Of a stretch of 64,000 nt of DNA, positions 1-12,069 are shown one piece after another. The notes under the pieces are model-generated. The model worked only from the letters and a program-made list of their open reading frames with translations. It was not told the origin of the DNA and searched no databases. Source of the stretch: Brasenia schreberi (taxonomy: Eukaryota > Streptophyta > Magnoliopsida > Nymphaeales > Cabombaceae); assembly GCA_036023115.1 (NCBI GenBank), contig JAYKKT010000079.1:17285001-17349000 (forward strand), given 5' to 3'. Numbering within the stretch: the first letter of the stretch is position 1; each line of letters begins with the position of its first letter. A program made the position numbers and the translations under genes.

Positions 1-359
1 ATTAAAGTTTTTTATTTTGAAATACTGTTTTTTAAATAAAGAGCATTATATTCTTTGGGAGTCGAACTCCCCACCATCTAGGATAGTGAAGAACTTCTTG
101 TGATTGAGCTATAAAAAGTCTGTTTGTGATAAGAGATTTTTGAAAAATATTTAAAACATAGCGTTGGTTTACAACCACCGGTTTTGGTTTTGGTTTCCAT
201 TCTAGACCAATTTTTGAAAATCATGAACCGTAACCGAATCAAGAGGGTCTCTGGATCTGGATCTGGATCTGGTTCGGCTAGTTTTGGTTAAGATTCCAAG
301 ACTGTTTCAAACAATTCTGGTTTGAAAGAGTGGGCCGGTTTCAAACCGGCCACGTCTAG
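1..359. mobile_element. hAT-like element with tRNA-like core, left end outside window
   Basis: It ends CACGTCTA at about 358 after GGTTTTGGTTT/GGTTCGG-rich arms. The core on the minus strand has A-box-like TAGCTCAATCAC (111-100) and B-box-like AGTTCGACTCC (68-58). The composition is the same as 41558-42091. Confidence 0.6.
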
Positions 360-539
360 GGAAAATACAATCCCAATAATGTATAAAACTATTGAAATAT
401 ATGTGAAATATATGTGCCTAAGACTTTGATGGTCATGTTAGATAGGGCAAGGTAAGGTTATTTCTTTATTTGTTTCTACGTGTTGAAAAGCTCTCTTTAT
501 GTTTTGCCCAACACATATATTTCATTTGCATCATAAATC

Positions 540-960
540 ATGGAGGCATGCACGTATGCATCACACGAGTTACCACTATTCGATACGAAAGCCTTTATCA
601 ATATAATTGATATGTACATACCTTTTTTACTATCCATACACTCTTTTTTTATTATGATTTTGATTTTGCTTCAACTAAAATTTAAAAAGTATACATATAT
701 CCCTCAACCGTATGAACACACTATCTCTTTGCAGGTTTTGACCTCATCGCCGTCCTCTCACACTCAAAACTCTATTCAATACATGGTATTCAATTATTCG
801 CCATCTCATAGTGTTTCAAATGAGATAAAAAAGGATGAAGAAAAAAGAAGAAGAGGGAGAAAAGTGAAAAAGGAAGAAAGGGACTCATTTAAACAGGTAT
901 GTTATTGATTTGATGTATTAATTTTGTTTTTGACTGTAATTAAAATGGAAAAAATGATGT
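540..960 (+). repeat. Dispersed repeat, copy 1 (left of peptidase relic)
   Basis: This stretch aligns collinearly, with many small gaps, to 5510-5935. Shared landmarks are TTGATATG, CCATCTCATAGTGTTT, a purine-rich GAAAAAAGAAG tract, and TTGATTTGATGTATT. The 122-codon frame inside looks like a chance ORF. Neither copy codes for anything I recognise. Confidence 0.55.
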
Positions 961-999
961 CTAGTTCTGGACTCGAGACATGCCTCATATGCATATCTC

Positions 1000-2300
1000 T
1001 ATTGGTAGGAGCCGTGGTGGGTCTCCTACTTAGGAGACCTACTTGTTTCATGCGACGTAAGTTTCTTAATTTTTTTTCTTTTATTCTTGATTCTTATTTT
1101 TCTTTTATTCTTGTTTTTAATTCTTTTTCTTTTTTCTTTATCTATGAGATTCGTAAGATTATACGTTGTCCAAGTGCGAAGAAAGCAACAATGACTAAAA
1201 ATGAATGAAATATTGATTGTCGTAGTAAAAAAAATTCCGCGATTCAGACCTGTATTGTAATTGAGTGAGAGAGGAGAGAGAAAATGATAGGAGTGATTTC
1301 AATATTTTTAAAAAAAAAAAGAACGGGGGTAGTAAAAAGGGCGCACAAATAATTATGCCCATCATCAATTTACTTTTGCCTTCTCCAACCGGTTCTCTTC
1401 CATGACAAAATGTCATTTAATTGGAGTTAGTACGAGAGAAAGCTTTTGAGATACGTCTAAATGTAGTGGTACTAATTTAAAGTCATTCGATTCTACTTAT
1501 TTCCATGGACCTCTACCAAGCTATCTTAACCCTTACCTTAATTACATAAGTTTAGGTACTTTGGGTGTGCAATTTGGATGGTGTTAAATATAAGGGAAAG
1601 AGAATTATTCAACCCTAAAAACGATGAGATTTTTGAACAATTTCGTGCGTTCCGAGGTTGAAGAGGCATTTTTGAGGTGGAAAATTACTTGTCCATGCTA
1701 ACGAGAGATCTACCGGATCTTACACCGGAGTTCTCAGGATCCAAGAATTACCAACATTTTTCAAAGGAAAACGCCCAAACATGCATGAAGAGCAACAGCT
1801 CACTTGTCTAGCTTGGAGGTTATCTCGCAGGTTGAAGGTGATAAGTTCGATACAGCTGCCAGCTGGGAAGAATCCCTTCCTTTTGCAGCCTGACGACACC
1901 AACCAAAGCCTCCTGCGTCGTCGCCATCCGTCACAATCCATCCAGACATCCTGACCGTTATCCTTCACAAACGTTCCCGCAATACCGAGAGACGCCATAT
2001 CCAGTCTGCCCCTCGCTCCTCAACTCAACTCCGGCTACCACCACTACCGGAGTCTCGTACAGAAGAACTGCCGCCCACTTATCAGCCTGACTCCATGCTA
2101 CCAGCCACTCATTCTTTTATGCCAACAGTTACAAACGACTGCAGCCCTCTTTACGAGCTTTGGAGTCGATGACGAATAGTGTGAGCTTAGATCGACTCGG
2201 GGATGTTGCGGAAAAGGAGAACAAGATATAGTTCGTGAAGTGTTTGTGACGCAAACCTTCTCTGTGTTGCTTAGTTGATAAATCATTTGTGATCCAGTCG
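1000..2300. other. Intergenic, includes a GC-richer unassigned stretch
   Basis: Positions 1019-1044 hold a small perfect inverted repeat (GGTCTCCT / AGGAGACC). Positions 1690-2290 are clearly richer in G+C than the surroundings and carry open minus-strand frames (1998-1720 and 2286-2098), which could be remains of exons. I recognise no domain in any frame. Confidence 0.3.
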
Positions 2301-2545
2301 TGTTGAAATTAGTTCGTAACTCATTTGAACGTCACAATGAAGCTTGATGTACATAATGAACTGTCTTATATATCACTTACTATCATGATCATATTAAGGC
2401 CAAAAACTATATAACTTTATTAGGGTTGATTTAGTTAATACTCATAGGCAACCCACACAAACGATCGTTGTAACATAAGTTCATTCGAGCACGATTTTGT
2501 AAGGGAAAAAGGGTGATTGATCAACATATATAATAATGGCACAAT

Positions 2546-4011
2546 TTATATGGGAAAAACAGGTCTGACAGCAATTCCGCAAAGACCAGCTGGATCAGCA
2601 ACATTCCGCTTCATTCTGATGTATCCCTGCTCACCCCAACCGGTGCCCCATGAAGTCTTCACTATCCAATAGTAAGTTGTACCAGAGCCTCCATATCCAA
2701 CAATTACAACTGCATGATTGAGGTTTGTTCTACATGGCCCGTCGTACACGCCCTATGATGAAGGACAGTTTAGTACAATCCGTTTGATGGCCGTGATTAA
2801 TGAAAACGTGAAACTTTCACTCTAAGCCTGCTAGCATAATGTTTTGGCACTATAAAACTTGAATGAGTGGGCACCACATTTATAAGGTAGACGTACCATA
2901 TCAGTGTGTTCATATAATAAGGCTATATATATTTAGAGAGAGAGAGAGACGCGAGCGTAGAACTGCATGTTATAGTCGACCTCGATGCGAACTGATACCG
3001 GCTGATATGCCACGGCATACATCAACATTTTCTCATTGTATGGCTTAACAAATGATGTTCAAGCTGCAGATTATAAATGTTTGCAGTGAGACAGCACGTT
3101 AGCCTAGACATGCTCGAGCCAAGGCATGAAACAGAAAAGATAAAAAGGGAATGGCCATCGACGAAACCTTAGTGGTGTCACAAGTCTGGATGCCAGTACC
3201 GCTGACATAATCATCGGCTGTCGCAATCCCACCATTCTCAGTGACAAATCGGAAAGCACGTTCAGGGAGACCATCGCAGCCATGGTCATAAGGATCACAA
3301 TCAATCAACTCTTGCTCTGACAAGTCAAGCAGAGATCCGGTCTGGATATAGTGAAAGACCCTCAATTGCAGCAACCGCAGAGAACGCCGAAGAAGCTGAA
3401 ACCAAACAGGAAGTACAACAAGTCGTTAATTCCATCGTCACACACACACCATCTTTGGTTATTAAATAAATATATATTTTGGTTAAACAGATCTTCCATG
3501 GGTCTAGAGCTCTATGTTTCGGTTAAAGTTAGCAACAGAAGCTAATTTTAAATTGAGCGAAGAATATCATTCATTTCAGTTGAAGTTCTACAAGTTTAAA
3601 GTCCTTTAGGTTTTGAGAAGCTTGATTTAGGTCTTGTTCAGCACCCCTCGGCAATGAATACTCACCACACAGTGATCCCTCATCTTTTACTGTAATGACG
3701 GCTCCGCGACGCCTCCAATCAATAGATTTCGGCACAAAGTGGAGGTCACCAAAGGCATTGAGTTGGAGAGTGTAAGAAGAAGCATTCTTCTTGTTGGATG
3801 CATCAATGATATGAACATTGTCTACAAAGACCTTGGAACGTGGCAGCAACTCCGCGCTGCTTCTCGATATGTTGTAAAAACTTCGCCATCTCATGTAAAG
3901 ATCCCAAATGTGTTTCTCATCAACGAGATCCTCGGGATGAATGGGAAAGCTCTCAACACGAACAATAAGCAGAATGGTGAGAAGCAATGCAAATGCAAAG
4001 CTTTTCCCCAT
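2546..4011 (-). pseudogene. Decayed papain-family cysteine peptidase gene (KDEL-peptidase-like)
   Basis: Four exon-like blocks on the minus strand match plant papain-type (C1A) peptidases: 4011-3666 (signal peptide, shortened pro-region, start of the mature domain), 3395-3168, about 3063-2950, and 2752-2546. The start at 4011 gives MGKSFAF followed by a hydrophobic signal stretch, then WDLYMRWRSFYNISRS as in CysEP/KDEL peptidases. Later landmarks are SIDWRRRGAV, LSEQELIDCD, a decayed YAVAYQPVSVRIE block, [11 protein letters not shown] and [12 protein letters not shown]. Introns have GT and AG ends (for example the donor after 3666 and the acceptor at 3396-3401). It cannot encode an active enzyme: the SCWAF catalytic-cysteine motif reads ASSAF across the first junction, the oxyanion-hole Gln is Glu (KDEG), the catalytic Asn is Thr (VKTSW), and one extra T near 3350 shifts the frame. 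It stops at FPI with no KDEL tail. The family call is firm; expression is unknown. Confidence 0.85.
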
Positions 4012-4121
4012 GTTTGTTATCAATAGATATACTACCAAGGGAGAGAGGTTGGCAGCAAAGGAAAATAAAGAGATGTAAAAGGGTCCTTTAGGTGCATAAT
4101 GAAACGAAGGAAGCGCACCAG

Positions 4122-4128
4122 TTTATAA
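4122..4128 (-). promoter_or_regulatory. Possible TATA box of the peptidase relic
   Basis: The minus strand reads TTATAAA about 115 bases upstream of the peptidase ATG, a usual plant distance. It is a motif match only. Confidence 0.4.
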
Positions 4129-4139
4129 CGGGCAATTGG

Positions 4140-5500
4140 GTGAGCCACAACTATCAATGTCCTTCTGCGTATCTTAGACTTTTCAAAATCTTTGTGTTTC
4201 CATTATTTGGATTGTGTCAACTGATGTGTCATAATTAGAAATAATACAGGATTCCACAAGGTTAAATGAACTTAGGAAAGAGAACTGAAGAGGGATGGAT
4301 GCATAAAATGGTAAATCGAAGTGGGCTCTCAAATGTCACTACAGTTGACATTTGAACGTCGAAAAGCTGTTGTGGGGTTTTTTCATTTTCACAAGAAAGA
4401 AATCAGAAGGGATGATGTATTGTTTTCCTAATAAAATACATCAAATGTTGTACTATGAGTATATGGTTTTGAATGATAGCTTGATTGAACGCAATTGTTT
4501 TAGATGTTTTACGAATATAAATTGACTGGTGATCATCAGGCATAAGTTGATGGGGAAATCTCAACAAACCAAAATGACATGCCATTAGCTCAATGAAATA
4601 TCAACTTAAGGCTGACTGGAATTGTATGAATCTATCGTATTCATAGGGACTATATAAAGCTTTGTACATAGCCAACCTTCCCAGGAGTTTCACTCCCTCA
4701 TGTATTTCTCAGATTTGAGAGATAAATGACAATCAACTCGGAATAAATCTCACTAGAAGATGGAAAATCCATGGTGGGTTTTTGTTTAATTCGCTAGATC
4801 TATCAATTTCTTTTACGGGAACATAGGCAATTAGAAGGAAATGTTGTAACCATTTTGTAAAAAATATCCACCTTGTTTCAAGATCTTAGAGGGCTGCCAT
4901 TGTGACAATTAAATGTAGCTTAGTGACCGAAAACAAAAATTGTTCGTGTGCTCCTCAATTCGAAATTCTCTTTGTTATTTTAATATCCACGACTAGGTCA
5001 TGACACTATTTATAGGATGGAGCTGTTAAGCCACTTATAAAAAAATATGCCTGCTGTAATTGAACATCTGAATCCTACCAAACGAAGGGATACACAACGG
5101 ATCCACAGAGCAACGATTTCCAAGATGCACTCAAAGAAAATCAAGATCAGGCATTTACTACACCCAAATGTTAAAGCTACTAATCCGAATGAAAAAATAA
5201 AAACGATCAGCTGACTCATGTGGGGATTGATCTCATGTCAGATCACTGTAAGCAGTTTGCCCTTCGCATGATCATTGCTTCCTCAAGACTTGTTTAAAAG
5301 GATTAAGTTATAAACAAACGACTTTCGTATTTCCTCTAATTTTCTAATGACAGGATTTACGAAAGAGTTAATCAGACAAGTCATTTTAGATAAAACTTAA
5401 GCAAACAGCCTTGTGCATGTTGTAAGCTATATATATAAGGTTATAAACGCACGCACAAGTTCAAACATGATTAAAGATGTCAACCGTTTAATCCGTGAGA
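4140..5500. other. Intergenic, nothing recognised
   Basis: AT-rich sequence upstream of the peptidase relic. The short open frames have no recognisable domains and no repeat structure was seen. Confidence 0.4.
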
Positions 5501-5509
5501 TTAATGGCT

Positions 5510-5935
5510 GAAATTTATGGAATTGATATGCACACATATTTTTTTTACCATGATTTTTATTTTGTCTTTGCTAAAATCTAAAATTATCCCGATATCCCTG
5601 ATGTCGGAAGATTTCTCCCCATCTTTTCTCTCTCTTGGTTGGTTTTTTCTTAGTGTTGACCATCTCATACCATTTTTCCGATCGCCCATGACCTGAAACT
5701 CGATCTAATACATAATATTGAACCATCCACCATCTCATAGTGTTTTGAATCCGATCGAAAAAGGAAAAAAGAGAAAAGGAAGAAAAAAAAAGGAAATGGG
5801 AAAGGGAGCCAATTCAAAGTGGTTTTTAGTTCTTTGGTGGGTATTTCATTGATTTGATGTGTTTTTTTGTTGTTCATGTGAGTTTATTTGATGTATTGAT
5901 TTCATTTTCGATCATAATCAAAACGAAAAAATAAG
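5510..5935 (+). repeat. Dispersed repeat, copy 2 (right of peptidase relic)
   Basis: Same-orientation partner of 540-960, offset about 4.93 kb. The pair brackets the peptidase relic. It could be an old segmental duplication or the remains of a long terminal repeat pair. No TG/CA ends or primer-binding site were recognised. Confidence 0.55.
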
Positions 5936-5977
5936 GTCATATTCTCGATGAGAGAGATGCACTACAGGTGGATCCCT

Positions 5978-5979
<2 letters not shown>

Positions 5980-6066
<87 letters not shown>
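5980..6066. repeat. (TA)n microsatellite, about 87 bp
   Basis: Uninterrupted TA dinucleotide run. A second compound tract, (AT)n(GT)n(GA)n, lies nearby at 6239-6285. Confidence 0.95.
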
Positions 6067-6069
<3 letters not shown>

Positions 6070-6238
6070 TGGTATATGTCCATACCTATCTATTCTCAAA
6101 CCTACTCAAAGATCACCAAATCGATGTAATTAACAGTAAAAAATTAATTTAAAAAGCAAAAAGTAGAGATGTTTAAGTAGATTTAAGTATTGATGGATAT
6201 GAAAGTGGACTATGCTCTCTACTTATACAAACACATAA

Positions 6239-6273
<35 letters not shown>

Positions 6274-6308
6274 GAGAGAGAGAAATAGAGTCTTTAAAGC
6301 ATAAATGT

Positions 6309-6384
6309 CTTTTAGTATATTATCTTGTATAAAAATCTCTATATTTCTTTTAGTATGTTATCTTGTATAAAAATCTCTATCATT
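6309..6384 (+). repeat. 38-bp tandem duplication
   Basis: The block beginning CTTTTAGTATATTATCTTG repeats once immediately (second copy from 6347) with one or two changes, both copies ending AAAAATCTCTAT. A related sequence occurs at 24090-24120, so the unit belongs to a dispersed family. Confidence 0.8.
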
Positions 6385-6479
6385 GAATATCCTAGTATTC
6401 AAATCTCCGCCACATAATCTCAAATTTGCTGCTCTTATTTATAAACCTTGATAGGAAAATTAGAAACGAACATTTTTTT

Positions 6480-7690
6480 TACTAGAGTTGTGCATGCTGA
6501 TTCCGTTCATTAACTAACCGAACCGAAATTACTGAAAACAGAATTTGTCTTCAATTTAAAAGCTGAAACCGAACCGAACTGAACCAAAAGAAAGAAAAAT
6601 CTGTCCTGTTCTGCTCGATTGATCAGTTTCGACTTCTTGCTATTCTCAAGTCTTCGAACTCTCCTCCTTATACGATTTCTGGGTCACTTCACCTGATATG
6701 GGAACTTGGAAGTTCCAAAGCTACAGAAACATAGCAATTCGTAACTTACCAACATCGATCAGCGGTGCGAAAAGATGACCATCTATAATACGAGAGTGAG
6801 TAAAGGATCCATAGCATCAACAGTGCACAGTCTGAAGAATTTATCAAAACACACCTTTTGAGGGCCCAACTAATTTCCATGAAATGCTTTTAGACATCTA
6901 CCCGGTATTAATATTAGTTTTCTTGGTGTAAAAGTTCCTCAGAAGGCATGCTTTCTTACTGGTGGTTTCATCTGCTTGTGGGCAGAAGCTTATCAGTATA
7001 TGAGTTTCCGATTTGAACTAGAAAGCCCCACCAGGCGATTCTGCAATCATCACTCTATCTTTTAAAGTCATACAGCAGGCGGACGCAGAGAGGAGCTAGG
7101 CTGAAAACAGGGCCGTGTGTGGGGTGGAGGAGAAGGCTCAGAAGAGAAGAGTTATGGTTTGAATGACATCCGGTTATTACGTACTTTCAAGATTTCCAAA
7201 CCGTAAAAAATAAAAATCCGAACCGAAAGGAAATTGCAGTTTGGTTAAGTTCGGCCTTTCGGTTTTAATCGGGAAGCGTTTTTTCAATATTACTCGCAAG
7301 TCGCAAGACCCACCATATCACCAATGCTTTGTGATCCAAAATCGCCACCGTCCATTGCGCCCGCTTCCACTTCTTTCAGAGTGGCCATTTACACCGACCG
7401 TTGATCACCCCATTGGTCAGTCATCATTTTGGACAAAATTAATTGGGTGTGATTAACAGACCACCTGGTTCAATTTAATTTCTATTCTCACTTCACCCCT
7501 TTCGCAGTTTTTCTATTTTTCTTTTCAGAAAGAGAGGCCTAAGCCTAACTCGCACACTTGAGATTGGGTGTCGAGGTGCCATACAACCCTTTTGCTGCTA
7601 AATGAATAGAATAAGCAAAACTCTCGATAACGTTCTCCAAATTATTATTATTATTATTAACAATAATAATAAATAATATCACTGTCGCAC
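6480..7690. other. Intergenic with CCGAACCGAA-rich repeat arms
   Basis: Degenerate CCGAACCGAA motifs occur at 6518-6600 and in both orientations at 7195-7275, so they may be the two ends of a ~750-bp element. The interior has no recognisable coding content. A short (ATT)n tract lies near 7643-7670. Confidence 0.35.
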
Positions 7691-7696
7691 TCAACA

Positions 7697-7997
7697 TACG
7701 GGAGTACCTCTCAGATGTTGCCTTTAGATCGATAGACGGAAAAAGAAGGATGTGAACGTTGATTCCAGAGGATACATGCGGACGAGCCGGCCAATAATTG
7801 TGGCAACGACGTAAACGTCCACTCGTCTTCGTACTTATCTTTCATTTGCAACTGCAAGCTTGTCTTCGTACTAGAATATGGCTAGTGCTAAGCGAGCTTT
7901 AACACATACCTTACCTCCCCGCCCTCCCCACACACACATATATATACATATATATATATATATATACATATATATATACATATACATATATATATAC

Positions 7998-8030
<33 letters not shown>

Positions 8031-8306
8031 GTGGCAACGACGTAAACGTCCACTCGTCTTCGTACTACGGGAGTACCTCTCAGATGTTGCCTTTAGATCG
8101 ATAGACGGAAAAAGAAGGATGTGAACGTTGATTCCAGAGGATACATGCGGACGAGCCGGCCAATAATTGTGGCAACGACGTAAACGTCCACTCGTCTTCG
8201 TACTTATCTTTCATTTGCAACTGCAAGCTTGTCTTCGTACTAGAATATGGCTAGTGCTAAGCGAGCTTTAACACATACCTTACCTCCCCGCCCTCCCCAC
8301 ACACAC

Positions 8307-8337
<31 letters not shown>

Positions 8338-8404
8338 CATATATATATACATATACATATATATATACATATACATATATATATACATATACATATATAT
8401 ATAC

Positions 8405-8439
<35 letters not shown>

Positions 8440-8685
8440 GTGGCAACGACGTAAACGTCCACTCGTCTTCGTACTTATCTTTCATTTGCAACTGCAAGCT
8501 TGTCTTCGTACTAGAATATGGCTAGTGCTAAGCGAGCTTTAACACATACCTTACCTCCCCGCCCTCCCCACACACACATATATATACATATATATACATA
8601 TATATATATATACATATATACATATATACATATATATATATATACATATATACATATATATATATATACATATATACAGATACAT

Positions 8686-8733
<48 letters not shown>

Positions 8734-8735
8734 TT
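7697..8735 (+). repeat. Tandem array with 369-bp unit and TA/CATATA tracts
   Basis: A unit starting TACGGGAGTACCTCTCAGAT at 7697 repeats exactly in phase at 8066 (369 bp). The unit's second half, starting GTGGCAACGACGTAAACGTC, occurs at 7800, 8031 (truncated), 8169 and 8440. Each long copy ends in a (TA)n/(CATATA)n tract, which gives long open frames of Ile-Tyr and Thr-Tyr repeats. These are artefacts, not genes. The copies are nearly identical, so the duplication is recent. Confidence 0.93.
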
Positions 8736-8759
8736 TCACTTTTTTCTTTATAAATTTAA

Positions 8760-9501
8760 ATGATCTAGCGCATAAATGGTTTAGCATCTCTATATATATA
8801 AAAAAAAAACTGGAACATGTTCCTTTGTGTCAACAAACTGACGAGAATAACAGCAATCTGTAACACAGCACGGCGGTTTAGGCTGATCTACAATGACATG
8901 GATGACGGATTCTTTCGATGCATTTTCTATCTGCTTCCCTGGAAAAACTGGATGATCTGGGGCCGCCGGAAGTACGTAATAAGAAAACCATTTTCGTCAA
9001 CAAGTTTTGGATGTTATAATGCAAGCTCGTTACGTGTTAAAGATCTCCCCGATAATGAACACAGTGACATTGAAGCTATATTTGGAACTTGATTTCCAGA
9101 ATCCAGACAGGCTAGGTGTCAGCAAAGAGATTCCAGCATGAGAAGTTTTTCCGAGTGCCAAAATTATCTCGATCCACTGTTTCTCTGAATTTCTGTTCAT
9201 GGGTTACGAAGTTCCTCCTCGGCACCATAATATAAGTCTGGAAAGACTATTCTGTTCTCGTCTTCTGAAACGAAGTCGGTTTTATTATGGGGAGTTCGAT
9301 CAGCTATCAGTATTCTTATACATTCGTAATGCATCGATGGTTGGCGCCACATGCTGTTAGAAACAATGCCATGCCACTACTTGCCCATTGGTTGAAATAT
9401 ATATAGTTGCAGAGAAGCTTGTTTCCTCCGTATAAACTTGTTTCTATCGCTTCCAATTCATGTTTATTCCTTTTGTGCCATATCCATCTTGTATCATAGG
9501 A

Positions 9502-9576
<75 letters not shown>

Positions 9577-11150
9577 TTTGTTTCTAATTCGCGTATAGCT
9601 TCTGCTATCCATTTGTATCATGTTAACTACTATACATGGGTACATGGGTAATGTTCTACAGGAAGACATCTTCGATGAGCGTGATGTTTGAATTGACCTG
9701 ATTGCGAAATCTCAGCCATCAGTGGTCCTTGTAAAAGTGCTTCATTAATGCTATTATTGACAGATCAATTGCTTACCAAAGAAGATTCAGTCTCATGGCA
9801 GTAGCAGAGAACATCGCTGTCACCAACTTGCCGACAATTGGCATGTCTTTCTTGTTTGATGCAAATTAATGCTTATGATAGCGGCTCTGAATAAGACCCC
9901 GTTAGCACCATATTACAGAAATGGTTTTCTAGTTATAATCCTCACAAAAATTATTGTTTCAACAAACAAAAATGGTTTATGAAAGTGGCGGTTATGCCAA
10001 TCAATACCGGAGCCTCCTTCACCTAGCATACATTGTCGTCATTACTTTTCTTCTTGGTTAGTTAAAATTTCGGCATGATAGAATTCGTAATCGGCCTTAC
10101 GCTATTAAATTTCTGCACCACATCGTGACTGACCACCAACGAGGTGGCCTAAGAGATCATGATCTAGCATCAAAGTGCACGTCTTGCATGTCATCTCTGG
10201 AAATCAACGATGAAACATGTGATATAGTAGAGGATGATGTATCGGCAAAATAAACGATTTGTTGAGCAAATACTTCTCGAAATACTGAAGGCGCAGGAAC
10301 ACGAACGAAATCCCCTTCTCACACAGCACAAAGAGAAGGATGGGAAGAAAGAAAAACAAAGTTTTAACATGGGGAAATACTGAAGATGCAGGAAGGTGTT
10401 GACAAAGTCTTGCTCAGTTGGTTGAGAATTCAGTAGATATGACAAATCAAGCAACCACTTGTCGTCAGCAGAAGGACCGTTCGGCGAGAAAGATAAAGGT
10501 GCCTCTTTCGTTCAGAGGGTGAAAAGGGAAAAGCATGTTCATTCCTAGGGTATATGGACGTATGGATGCATATGTATTGTACAATAGTGACAGATTGTGG
10601 TTGTGTAATATTTAGAGGAAAAGTCCGAATCTAGATTGAATATTGTATAGAAGTAGCTGATTTTCAGCCGGCGGCAAAGAGTATACTTATCACAGTAGCT
10701 GCTGTTTGCGAACTTCACTCGGTTCGATCTGGTGCTCGGACCTCGGGAAGAAATAGTCAATGCAAACACACATGCGGAGAGCCACACCTGTACTTTAAGG
10801 CTGAAAAGATATATATGCGTGTTGTGTGTGCATGCACATTAATGCACAGTAAGACGGCCACCATCCACTAGTAAAAGCCAGCTATTCCTAAAGGTTTTCC
10901 TTGCACTTCACATGAAGAGGAACCGTGGGGATCAGTACTGTGGGCTATGTGACAGAAAAGAACAAGTTAATTTTTTCCTTCTTAATTCAAGAAGAGGCCG
11001 TAGCCTAAAACACGCCCATTGGCACTGGTACAAAAAAGAGCAATTTTCACCAGTTCTACCGTATTTTCGGTAGTTTAAATCACCGAGAAAAGCACCGATG
11101 GTATGACCATCGAAAAAGTCTAACAACTCCAATAAAAAGTGCATCAGAAA
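8760..11150. other. Intergenic; one (TA)n tract
   Basis: A (TA)n run lies at 9506-9568. The open frame at 8817-9092 (91 codons) and the minus frames at 10191-11144 show no family signature. I call no gene here. Confidence 0.4.
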
Positions 11151-12065
11151 AAATACGTTGAAACAAACTAAAACCCCTTGGAAATAGTTAATAAACTGTT
11201 AGAAATAGTCAACTAAGTTGAAACTATCAAAAATAATTCATTTCCAATATTTCCTCTAACCGTCACAAATGTACCAAAGAAACGTAAGAAAAAATCTTTG
11301 GAATCTCTTTTGTCCACCGTCCGACCAGAGGAAATACCTTATGAAAAAACTCTTCTTATATTATGGTGTCTTTTTGATAATTTAAATTTTTACATAAATT
11401 TAAGAATAGAATCTCAACATAAATACCTTATATATACAAATGATATTATCAGAATATAATTTATCTTACAGATTTATATATCTAAAAAGATCAATATCCA
11501 ACTTACAAATATTTAGAACAAGTACATAAATGTCATGTAGACCGAATAAAATCAAATTCAATGTCCAATGTTACAAAATTTTAAAATAAGTACATGCATG
11601 CCATATGGGCCAAATAAAACCAAATTCAATGTCTAGCATTACAAACTTTTAAAATGACTACATAAATATTATATGGGTCGAATATATCTAAAAATAATAT
11701 CCAATATTATAAACATTTAAAATGAATACATAAACAAAAGGAAATTAATGAAATATAACCAAGATGAATGTTCATAGTTAATATAAAGCTAGTGTAGAGG
11801 TCAAAGTCGATCATCTCTTCTAACGTTTATTCTATTATGTGATTCTTGCAATACAAAATAAAACATGATACATGCTAAAAGATATGATTAGTAACCACCA
11901 TTATCAAACATATAATAAAAAATCTAAAATTAATATTCTTAGAACCGTCACTATTACAAATTTGGAGCAGAGTAGCTATATTACAAATTTGAAGCAAAAC
12001 AAATAACCCTTCTTTTATACATCATTGTCTCAAATGTCACATATACAAAAGATCACTACAACCAT
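11150..12065. other. AT-rich stretch, probably part of a repeat element
   Basis: The phrase CATAAATGTCATGTAG...AAATCAAATTCAATGTC recurs in variants near 11525, 11585 and 11665 (about 60-70 bp spacing), a degenerate tandem structure. No coding signal was seen. Confidence 0.4.
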
Positions 12066-12069
12066 AGAT

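Noticed and set aside
540..908. 122-codon frame as a gene
   Set aside because: It lies in a dispersed repeat whose second copy (5510-5935) does not keep the frame.
7871..8787. Long Ile-Tyr / Thr-Tyr open frames on both strands
   Set aside because: They are translations of TA/CATATA microsatellites inside the tandem array.
10867..10880. CACTAGTAAAAGCC as a CACTA transposon terminus
   Set aside because: No matching inverted end or 3-bp target duplication was found within the following 3 kb.
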